Assembly (NCBI GenBank): GCA_017537565.1
Contig: JAFYKQ010000011.1
Location: 1-43,302 of the forward strand
DNA: 43,302 bases
DNA from: Flavobacteriales bacterium
GTDB lineage: Bacteria; Bacteroidota; Bacteroidia; Flavobacteriales; UBA1820
Reading direction: 5' to 3'
Shown: piece after piece, positions 35,658 to 43,302 of the stretch
How the letters are laid out: every line of letters starts with the position of its first letter
Position numbering within the stretch: the first letter of the stretch is position 1
Made by a program: the position numbers and the translations under genes
The notes under the pieces: model-generated
What the model was told of the DNA's origin: nothing
What the model saw: the letters and a program-made list of their open reading frames with translations, nothing else
Databases searched by the model: none

Positions 35658-37868
35658 TTATTTTACACTCACGTTCTTGACAGATTCCATCTCGCGTATT
35701 TTATCCATCAGTTCCTTGAGTTGGTCTTTGTTTTTAACTATGACAGCCACTTCACCGTTGAACATACCAGCCTTACTGCTCACGTTTATAGAGTCCATAT
35801 TTATACCCATCTCTTCAGATATGACGTGAGTAAGGTTATTTATAAGACCTATGTTGTCTACACCCGTTATATCTAGCACCACTCGGCTTTCTTCACGTGA
35901 TGAATCTATCCATTTGGCCGTAAGGACACGATAGCCATAGTTTGCCTTCATATCGGTAGCATTAAGACAGTCGTGGCGGTGAACAGTTATGCCCTTTCCT
36001 ATACTCACAAATCCAAATACATCATCACCCGGCTGTGGATTACAGCAAGGAGCCAGCGTATAGTTGAACTTATCCTCGTTATCGCCAAACACCAGACGGT
36101 CATAGTGCATAACCTCATCGGTAGAGATGGATTTGGGAGCTACTGCCGACGGTGTACGACGGAATAGCGTAGAGAAAAATCCACGTTGTGACGAGAACTG
36201 TTTAAGTGCTTCGTTGTCTATAAGTCCTTTACCAAAACGCAAGAACAATTCCTGTGATGAATCCACCTTAAAATATGTAACCAAATCATTGAGGACTTTT
36301 TCTGTAAGTTCCATTTTAAGGTGTTTGAGCTTACGCACCAGTATCTCTTTACCGTATGACGATATCTCACGTATGTCTTCGTTAAGGGCAGCCTTGATTT
36401 TGTTACGGGCACGCGAGGTTTTTACAAATTCCAACCACTGTGCCTTTGGACGTTGGTTTTTACCGGTTATTATCTCTACCTGGTCACCGCTTTGCAGGAT
36501 ATAGTTAAGTGGGACAAGTGTTCCATTTACCTTGGCTCCCAAGCATCGAGTACCCACAGCCGTATGTATGGCAAATGCAAAGTCAAGTGCCGACGAACCT
36601 TTTGGCAAGCTACGAAGGTCTCCTTTTGGGGTAAAGACAAATATCTCTCCTACCAGCAGGTTTAGTTTGAATTCGTTAACCAGGTCGGCTGCATTCATTT
36701 CGGCTTGTTCCAGAGTATCTCGCACCTTGGATATCCATTCCTCCATATAGTTATCTGTCGCCTCGCCCGCGTGTTTATATTTATAGTGGGCAGCATAGCC
36801 CGTTTCGGCTAGTTCGTTCATACGCGATGAGCGTATCTGTACCTCTACCCAACGGTTCTCTGGCCCCATCACTGTCGTATGCAGAGCCTCATATCCCGTG
36901 CTTTTAGGTGTCGAAATCCAGTCTCGCAGACGTGAAGGATTTGGGTGGAATTTATCTGTAACGATAGAATATATCTTCCAAGCACAGAATTTTTCTTCTG
37001 ATGGCACCGAATTATAAACTATACGTATCGCAAAACGGTCAAAAACCTCATCAAACGGCACACCCTTGTTTACCATCTTTTTGTGAATAGAATAGATAGA
37101 TTTATTGCGTCCCGTGATGGTATAATCAAATTTTTCCTTGTCCAGTACATCTTTTACCGCACGTATAAACTCATCTATATATGCCTTCTGTGCTTCATCG
37201 CTCTCTTCCAGCAGATGAACGATATTTTCATAGGCTTCGGGTTCGGTGTATTTAAGAGACAGGTCTTCTAGTTCTGTCTTGATATTATAAAGTCCCAGAC
37301 GGTGAGCCAACGGAGCATAGATATACAGCGTTTCCGATGCTATCTTTTGTTGTTTCTGGCGTATCATAGCGTCCATCGTCTTCATATTGTGTAGACGGTC
37401 GGCTATCTTGATAAGGATAACACGTATGTCGTTGGATATGGTAACGAGCATCTTGCGGAAGTTTTCGGCCTGCACGCTTATATTGGAGTCTGAAATACCC
37501 GAAATCTTGGTAAGACCATCTATAATGGCCGCTATAGTAGGCCCATAATCACGTTCTATGTCTTCAAGGGTAGTATCTGTATCTTCCACCACATCGTGAA
37601 GGAGTGCCGATGCTATGGCTACCGCGTCCAGACTCATCTTGCTGGCAACGATAGTCGCCACAGATATAGGGTGGAATATATAAGGTTCCCCACTGCGACG
37701 ACGCTGATGACTATGAGCCTTTGCTGCCTGTGCAAAAGCCTTGTGTATGAGTGCCATCTCGTCTTTACTCAAGGGATAACGCACCGCTTGCAGTAAGCGG
37801 CGATATGCTTTTAATATCTCTATTGTTTCAGCGTGAGTTATCTCTCTCACCGGTGCTTTGGACGCCAT
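35658..37868 (-). CDS. rsh: RelA/SpoT homologue, (p)ppGpp synthetase/hydrolase
   Basis: Controls the stringent response by making and degrading (p)ppGpp. 736 residues: HD hydrolase domain (GEPYIFHPISVA, with the HD pair at residues 91-92 in LLHDVVEDT), synthetase domain (GRNKSIYSIHKKM, FDRFAIRIVY, STPKSTGYEALHTTVMGP), TGS domain (EIFVFTPKGDLRSLPKG) and C-terminal ACT domain. The segment that is RxKD in bifunctional and ExDD in synthetase-only enzymes reads RLRD, keeping the basic charge. Both activities are therefore expected. It leads an operon with a barrel gene, an S41 peptidase gene and uvrC. A perfect Shine-Dalgarno sequence precedes the start. Confidence 0.94.
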   Translation of the reverse strand: MASKAPVREITHAETIEILKAYRRLLQAVRYPLSKDEMALIHKAFAQAAKAHSHQRRRSGEPYIFHPISVATIVASKMSLDAVAIASALLHDVVEDTDTTLEDIERDYGPTIAAIIDGLTKISGISDSNISVQAENFRKMLVTISNDIRVILIKIADRLHNMKTMDAMIRQKQQKIASETLYIYAPLAHRLGLYNIKTELEDLSLKYTEPEAYENIVHLLEESDEAQKAYIDEFIRAVKDVLDKEKFDYTITGRNKSIYSIHKKMVNKGVPFDEVFDRFAIRIVYNSVPSEEKFCAWKIYSIVTDKFHPNPSRLRDWISTPKSTGYEALHTTVMGPENRWVEVQIRSSRMNELAETGYAAHYKYKHAGEATDNYMEEWISKVRDTLEQAEMNAADLVNEFKLNLLVGEIFVFTPKGDLRSLPKGSSALDFAFAIHTAVGTRCLGAKVNGTLVPLNYILQSGDQVEIITGKNQRPKAQWLEFVKTSRARNKIKAALNEDIREISSYGKEILVRKLKHLKMELTEKVLNDLVTYFKVDSSQELFLRFGKGLIDNEALKQFSSQRGFFSTLFRRTPSAVAPKSISTDEVMHYDRLVFGDNEDKFNYTLAPCCNPQPGDDVFGFVSIGKGITVHRHDCLNATDMKANYGYRVLTAKWIDSSREESRVVLDITGVDNIGLINNLTHVISEEMGINMDSINVSSKAGMFNGEVAVIVKNKDQLKELMDKIREMESVKNVSVK

Positions 37869-37873
37869 TATCT

Positions 37874-37882
37874 ACCTCCTTT
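37874..37882 (-). promoter_or_regulatory. strong Shine-Dalgarno site of rsh
   Basis: The minus strand reads AAAGGAGGT five bases before the rsh ATG, a nine-base match to the usual anti-Shine-Dalgarno sequence. Nearly all other genes in the window have AT-rich leaders without such a site. Confidence 0.8.
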
Positions 37883-37949
37883 ATTCTATCTGGTTTATAA
37901 CTGCTAAAATTATAAAAAAATATAAATACACACATCTATTATCTATGAA

Positions 37950-38537
37950 TTAATTAAGAAAAAAGGGCAGGTCTATGCTTCCCTCTTGGCGGTGGAAGGC
38001 CATACGTATCCTCATAGTGTTTATAGTATAGGCATACATATCCTGCAGCGTGGGAAGACTCATAGCATAAAATTTCTCTACATCTGTAAGACGTATGATA
38101 CGCATCACGTCCAGAAGAGTAAAAGGACGTGACAACGGCTCATCTAGCGGGGCATACCTCACCGCCTGTTTTTCATATACTGCTATATCATTCAAGTCCT
38201 CTGGCGGGACATTACACAGTTCTACATCATAAACACGACAAGCATCACAATACAGGCCGTCATCTATAGTTTTATCATATATTTTTTTCACCTGTAACAT
38301 ACACTCACACCTTAACCATACATCGCTGGAAGTCTCGCCACGCGTGACACTCACCACCTTCATCTGTGAGGCTATATGGTGATAGTTCATAAAATGATTA
38401 TAAAACATCGCAAAACTCTCACGGTTATCTATTACTTCCCCAGGTAAAAACCCCGTAAGATAATCATACGGCACACATACCACTTCACGAGGAAAAGGAA
38501 TAACACTTGCCAGGTATAGAGCCATCTTACTGCACAT
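37950..38537 (-). CDS. unrecognised protein, 195 residues
   Basis: I recognise no family. There is no signal peptide. The N-terminal part (MALYLASVIPFPREVVCVPYDYLTGFLPGE) is followed by a region with paired cysteines (YCDACRVYDVELC) and a C-terminal helical part (LLDVMRIIRLTDVEKFYAMSLPTLQDMYAYT). The start is uncertain: ATG at 38537 or 38525, or GTG at 38540. It lies between the rsh operon and the atpD-atpC terminator, in the same direction as both. About 40-100 bases upstream is a 9-bp inverted repeat, AAAGGTGGA/TCCACCTTT, around a TATATTTA box. It could be lineage-specific. Confidence 0.6.
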   Translation of the reverse strand: MCSKMALYLASVIPFPREVVCVPYDYLTGFLPGEVIDNRESFAMFYNHFMNYHHIASQMKVVSVTRGETSSDVWLRCECMLQVKKIYDKTIDDGLYCDACRVYDVELCNVPPEDLNDIAVYEKQAVRYAPLDEPLSRPFTLLDVMRIIRLTDVEKFYAMSLPTLQDMYAYTINTMRIRMAFHRQEGSIDLPFFLN

Positions 38538-38579
38538 CACATTGGGTTTATTTTCTGCCCCATTAGGGGAGGATAGATA

Positions 38580-38635
38580 AAAGGTGGATATCTATCTCTC
38601 TGTGCTAAATATAAGCATTTCTATCTTCCACCTTT
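38580..38635. repeat. inverted repeat flanking a -7-like box
   Basis: AAAGGTGGA (38580-38588) and TCCACCTTT (38627-38635) are exact complements 38 bases apart. Between them the minus strand reads TATATTTA, close to TAnnTTTG. A short CCCC-ATTA-GGGG hairpin (38558-38569) lies nearer the gene. It could be an operator or a leader structure for the unrecognised gene. Confidence 0.4.
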
Positions 38636-38647
38636 ACTATATTAGCA

Positions 38648-38682
38648 TAAAAAAACGGCCTGCCTCTACGAGGCAGGCCGTT
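38648..38682 (-). terminator. terminator after atpC
   Basis: AACGGCCTGCCT and AGGCAGGCCGTT flank a five-base loop, followed on the minus strand by seven T. It lies about 20 bases after the atpC stop codon. Confidence 0.9.
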
Positions 38683-38700
38683 ATATATAGCAATGTGTCG

Positions 38701-38982
38701 TTAGTCTGCTAGAACAACTATATCGTCCTGTGCCGATTTTACGACACCTCCATTTACCTTTATGAAAAGGTTTTCACCCTCCACACGTACATTCTGTGCA
38801 GTAATAGCATCTGCATCTACCGCACCATTACAATGTATCTTTACCTCTCCTGCAGAAAGAGTAGACACAATAGGAGCGTGCATCTTAAGTATCTGGAAAG
38901 AGCCTTTTTCTCCTGGTAGAGTAACAGCATCTGTCTCTCCCGAGAATATCTGACCTTCTGGACTTATTACCTTTACGTTCAT
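38701..38982 (-). CDS. atpC: F1 ATP synthase epsilon subunit, short form
   Basis: 93 residues, covering only the N-terminal beta-sandwich (MNVKVISPEGQIFSGETDAV, LPGEKGSFQILKMHAPIVSTL). The C-terminal two-helix domain of E. coli epsilon (139 residues), which inhibits ATP hydrolysis, is absent. The stop codon is clean and a strong terminator follows, so this is not a truncation. Short epsilon subunits are common in Bacteroidetes. It lies 15 bases after atpD. Confidence 0.92.
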   Translation of the reverse strand: MNVKVISPEGQIFSGETDAVTLPGEKGSFQILKMHAPIVSTLSAGEVKIHCNGAVDADAITAQNVRVEGENLFIKVNGGVVKSAQDDIVVLAD

Positions 38983-38997
38983 TACTCTTGTAATATA

Positions 38998-40542
<1,545 letters not shown>

Positions 40543-40553
40543 TTATTATCAGG

Positions 40554-40561
40554 CAAAAGTA
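40554..40561 (-). promoter_or_regulatory. -7 box of atpD-atpC
   Basis: TACTTTTG on the minus strand matches TAnnTTTG, giving a leader of about 20 bases. No TTG is visible at the usual -33 distance. Confidence 0.45.
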
Positions 40562-40648
40562 TGATTTTTTTCTGGATAAATCTATTAATATGACCACTAA
40601 TGTATAAATATATTTAAAATATAGTCGTTACCACTCTCTATATGGGTT

Positions 40649-41359
40649 TTATTTACACTTTATCACACCGGTAGATGTGGTAAGTGTCGTCCCATCGGCA
40701 AATGTTACATCTATGATAAACGCACATTCACTCACAGGAAGAGAGTTTATATCCCTTATAGAAAATATAAGTGGAAGAGCTACCATAGGGCGAGTGCGGG
40801 AGTTAAAAAGAGGAAGGCTCATTTTTTCCTTATATCTCTCATTTGGAAAATATTCCTCCTGTGGCGAGCGAGACAGTTCCTCTTTCATATTTATAAGCCC
40901 CTGAATAGTCACTATATCATTTATAGCACTGTCTGCTTCATATCCCCCACCTATGGCTCTATCTACCTTTACGTCTATACGCTCTATTTCCTTCCACATC
41001 ACCTGGTAGTGAAACCCTCCCAACATATCCAGCGGAGGTATATAACGCACATAGCGTATAGCTATATTATTACGGTCGTTATGCACCGTACGCAATGAGT
41101 CATACACACGGTTATTGGCCGCATTGGTAATATAGGCTTTTGGATTGGAACGCAATATACCATACTGCCCTACGTTACAAGGCAGCAGCACGACTAGTCC
41201 ACCCTGAACCCATTCGGCACCCAAACCATATACCTCGGGATTTACATAGGCCTGCACCAGTTGTGGAGGTTTTACCCATACCTCATCTACTTCCAGACTA
41301 CTACACGATGAGAACAGTGCCACCACACACGACATTATAAATATGGAATATCTTTTCAT
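40649..41359 (-). CDS. hypothetical lipoprotein, 236 residues
   Basis: The signal peptide (MKRYSIFIMSCVVALFSSC) ends in the lipobox FSSC, so the protein is probably lipidated at Cys19. The mature part has no recognised domain. It is beta-rich (VWVKPPQLVQAYVNPEVYGLG, YQVMWKEIERIDVKVD, AFIIDVTFADGTTLTTS). A second ATG three bases upstream (41362) is equally possible; the longer open frame to 41440 runs through the promoter box and is rejected. It diverges from the ABC-F gene. Confidence 0.7.
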   Translation of the reverse strand: MKRYSIFIMSCVVALFSSCSSLEVDEVWVKPPQLVQAYVNPEVYGLGAEWVQGGLVVLLPCNVGQYGILRSNPKAYITNAANNRVYDSLRTVHNDRNNIAIRYVRYIPPLDMLGGFHYQVMWKEIERIDVKVDRAIGGGYEADSAINDIVTIQGLINMKEELSRSPQEEYFPNERYKEKMSLPLFNSRTRPMVALPLIFSIRDINSLPVSECAFIIDVTFADGTTLTTSTGVIKCK

Positions 41360-41397
41360 CATATATGTATTAAAGATTTGCACATTATTTAACCTTG

Positions 41398-41405
41398 CAA
41401 ATATA
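41398..41405 (-). promoter_or_regulatory. -7 box of the hypothetical lipoprotein gene
   Basis: TATATTTG on the minus strand, about 40 bases before the start codon, with the same ATTCGC/ATTCAC upstream context as the box before the candidate RNA at 31988-31995. Confidence 0.45.
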
Positions 41406-41473
41406 GCGAATATCATCATCTTTTTTATTTCTCTATGCATATTATCTCTACATCATAATAAAAGCATTTTTCA

Positions 41474-41481
41474 TACCTTTG
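41474..41481 (+). promoter_or_regulatory. -7 box of the ABC-F gene
   Basis: TACCTTTG matches TAnnTTTG, 43 bases before the start codon. No TTG at the usual distance. Confidence 0.45.
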
Positions 41482-41508
41482 CTCTTATATTACAATACAT
41501 ATTATAAT

Positions 41509-41515
41509 AAGGAGG
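41509..41515 (+). promoter_or_regulatory. strong Shine-Dalgarno site of the ABC-F gene
   Basis: AAGGAGG lies eight bases before the ATG at 41524, ideal spacing. It is one of only three such sites seen in the window, with rsh and the asnB leader frame. Confidence 0.75.
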
Positions 41516-41523
41516 AAAAGAAG

Positions 41524-43302
41524 ATGCTTTCGGCCAATAATATAACCGTAACATTCCAAGGCGAAGACCTATTCAGTGGGGTATCCTTTAAGATTAACAA
41601 AGGCGACCGCATAGGTCTGGCAGGGAAAAACGGCGCTGGTAAAACAACACTAATGAGAGTTCTAGCGGGCGATTTGGAGCCATCACAGGGAGGTCTTTCC
41701 TATGACGGAGATATACGCGTTGGGATATTGCGTCAGGATATAGACTTTGTGGACCGCCACACTCTTATGGGGGAGATAGAGAGTTCCTTTACCGAAATCA
41801 AAGCGATAGAAAAACGCCTTGCCGAAATAAACACACAGATAGAAACCCGCACAGACTATGAGAGCGATTCTTATATGAAACTGCTGGAAGAACTGCATAC
41901 GCTCACACATAAATATGATTTGGCTGGCGGATACACTTATGCAGGAGATATAGAACGCGTGCTTACGGGACTAGGATTTGACCGCGAAGATTTTGACAAG
42001 GACACCAGTCTTTTTTCTGGTGGTTGGCGTATGAGAATAGAACTAGCCAAACTACTCCTAGGACACAACGACATACTGCTACTGGACGAGCCCACCAACC
42101 ACCTGGACATAGAATCCATACTATGGCTGGAAGATTTCCTCACCAAATTTCCCGGCGGAGTAGTACTGGTGAGCCACGACCGCACTTTTCTAGACAATGT
42201 AACCAACCGTACCATAGAGATTTCCTGTGGTCGCATATACGACTATAAACAACCTTACTCCAAATACCTGGAATTACGCAGCGAGATACGCGAAAAACAA
42301 CTGGCTACACGCCGCAATCAGGAAAAAGAGATAAAACAGACCGAAGCCCTCATAGAACGCTTCCGTTATAAAGCCACCAAGGCCGCGTTTGCACAGAGCC
42401 TTATGAAACGTCTTGAAAAAACAGAACTCATAGAGGTAGATGACGAAGATGTAGCGGCCATGAACCTCAAATTCCAGGTAGATTCCCCTACGGGAAAAGT
42501 AGTCTTCCGTGCCGATGATGTGTGCAAGACCTTTACAGACCCTGTGCGTACCATAGAAAAAAACGGCCGCAATGTAACTGTGCCTTACGTTCAGAAACAG
42601 GTCCTCAAGGGCATTTCACTGGAGATAGCCCGTGGGGATAAGATAGCACTGGTGGGCAAGAACGGGCAGGGCAAGACCACGTTTGTACGATGCTTACTAG
42701 GACAGATACCATACGAGGGAGATATAGAAAAAGGTCATAACGTACACCTAGGCTACTATGCCCAGAACCAGAAAGAAGTCCTGGACGGCGAGAAAACCGT
42801 ACTACAGACCATCGAGGACGAAGCCACAGAAACTATGCGACCAAAATCACGAGACCTTTTGGGTAGTTTTCTTTTTGCAGGAGATGCTGTGGACAAAAAA
42901 GTAAAAGTACTATCGGGCGGTGAGCGTGGACGTGTGGCATTGTGTAAACTACTGGTACGTCCTTTTAACGTGCTTATAATGGACGAACCTACCAACCACC
43001 TCGACATTCGCTCCAAGGCTATACTTAAAGAAGCCCTTATGTCATACGACGGCACACTTATCATCGTAAGCCACGACCGCGATTTCCTATCTGGCCTTAC
43101 AAACAAGGTATATGAGTTCCGCGATGGCCACTCAAAAGAGTATCTGGGAGATATAAATTTCTATCTGGACCAGAAACAGGTAGATTCGTTCCGCGAGATG
43201 GAGATAGACCGCTCTCGCGAGATGAAACAAGAGAAAAAAAATACAGAAAAACAGGCAGAAAAACCCGTCGAAGAGGAAAAACGCCCTCAACTATCATACG
43301 CC
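41524..43302 (+). CDS. ABC-F family ATPase, C-terminus cut by window end
   Basis: 593 residues are visible and the frame is still open at the edge; perhaps 50 residues are missing. Two ABC domains lie in one chain without membrane helices. Domain 1: Walker A GKNGAGKTT (34-42), signature SGGWRMR (about 165), Walker B LLLDEPTNHLD. Domain 2: GKNGQGKTT (378-386), LSGGERGR (463-470), LIMDEPTNHLD. Between them is the helical linker (EKEIKQTEALIERF, AFAQSLMKRLEK) that in ABC-F proteins reaches the P-site tRNA. The visible end is a charged coiled-coil-like tail. ABC-F proteins act on ribosomes in rescue, assembly or antibiotic protection; the subfamily is not decided. Confidence 0.93.
   Translation, partial: MLSANNITVTFQGEDLFSGVSFKINKGDRIGLAGKNGAGKTTLMRVLAGDLEPSQGGLSYDGDIRVGILRQDIDFVDRHTLMGEIESSFTEIKAIEKRLAEINTQIETRTDYESDSYMKLLEELHTLTHKYDLAGGYTYAGDIERVLTGLGFDREDFDKDTSLFSGGWRMRIELAKLLLGHNDILLLDEPTNHLDIESILWLEDFLTKFPGGVVLVSHDRTFLDNVTNRTIEISCGRIYDYKQPYSKYLELRSEIREKQLATRRNQEKEIKQTEALIERFRYKATKAAFAQSLMKRLEKTELIEVDDEDVAAMNLKFQVDSPTGKVVFRADDVCKTFTDPVRTIEKNGRNVTVPYVQKQVLKGISLEIARGDKIALVGKNGQGKTTFVRCLLGQIPYEGDIEKGHNVHLGYYAQNQKEVLDGEKTVLQTIEDEATETMRPKSRDLLGSFLFAGDAVDKKVKVLSGGERGRVALCKLLVRPFNVLIMDEPTNHLDIRSKAILKEALMSYDGTLIIVSHDRDFLSGLTNKVYEFRDGHSKEYLGDINFYLDQKQVDSFREMEIDRSREMKQEKKNTEKQAEKPVEEEKRPQLSYA

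Noticed and set aside
35658-37868. Synthetase-only RelA
   Set aside because: The HD pair and surrounding hydrolase motifs are intact and the RLRD segment is basic, as in bifunctional enzymes.
41363-41440. Longer N-terminus for the lipoprotein at 40649-41359
   Set aside because: It would hide the lipobox signal peptide and crosses the TATATTTG promoter box.

Overview
The window reads as chromosomal core genome of a member of the Bacteroidota, most likely order Bacteroidales. This rests on the gene content: a bifunctional ThrA, dipeptidyl peptidase IV, a YfhO membrane protein next to a GT4 glycosyltransferase, a carboxypeptidase-regulatory/TonB receptor, a Bacteroidetes-type RSH protein, a detached atpD-atpC pair with a short epsilon subunit, and many lipoproteins and outer-membrane barrels. 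It also rests on promoter boxes of the Bacteroidetes type (TTG-N19-21-TAnnTTTG) and the near absence of Shine-Dalgarno sequences. Family or genus cannot be fixed. Ile ATA and Leu CTA codons are conspicuously common. I see no rRNA, tRNA, CRISPR array, insertion sequence or prophage.

Layout. 1-4.5 kb: asnB (-) and asnS (+) diverge around a 470-base region holding a terminator-like leader in front of asnB; an outer-membrane barrel gene follows asnS. 4.5-8 kb: metX-thrA operon (-), aspartate to homoserine and acetyl-homoserine, behind a clear promoter. 8-14.4 kb: a small hypothetical gene (-) diverges from a dipeptidyl peptidase IV/yfhO/glycosyltransferase operon (+). 14.4-17.3 kb: a histidine-rich small protein and a TonB-dependent receptor, driven by a promoter that overlaps the end of the glycosyltransferase gene. 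17.3-19.4 kb: pth (+), a trmN6-like tRNA methyltransferase (-), and a lipoprotein with an ExbD-like segment (+). 19.4-25.8 kb: tamB (-) diverges from tsaD-rsmE (+) across only 34 bases, and tsaD looks leaderless. 25.9-31.2 kb: a FucP-like MFS permease and dusB (-) diverge from a CPBP protease gene and a secreted glycosidase-like protein (+). 31.3-37.9 kb: a small lipoprotein gene (-), a 345-base gap with a candidate structured RNA, then a tightly packed rsh/barrel/S41 peptidase/uvrC operon (-). 37.9-43.3 kb: an unrecognised gene, atpD-atpC, a lipoprotein (all -), and an ABC-F ATPase gene (+) cut by the window end.

Most of the genes serve translation or its control (asnS, pth, trmN6, tsaD, rsmE, dusB, rsh, ABC-F), amino-acid supply (asnB, thrA, metX) and envelope building or peptide and nutrient handling (tamB, yfhO, dipeptidyl peptidase IV, TonB receptor, S41, CPBP). 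The signals most worth following are the structured RNA at 31751-31981, the leader in front of asnB, and two strong Shine-Dalgarno sites (rsh and ABC-F) in a genome that otherwise does without them.
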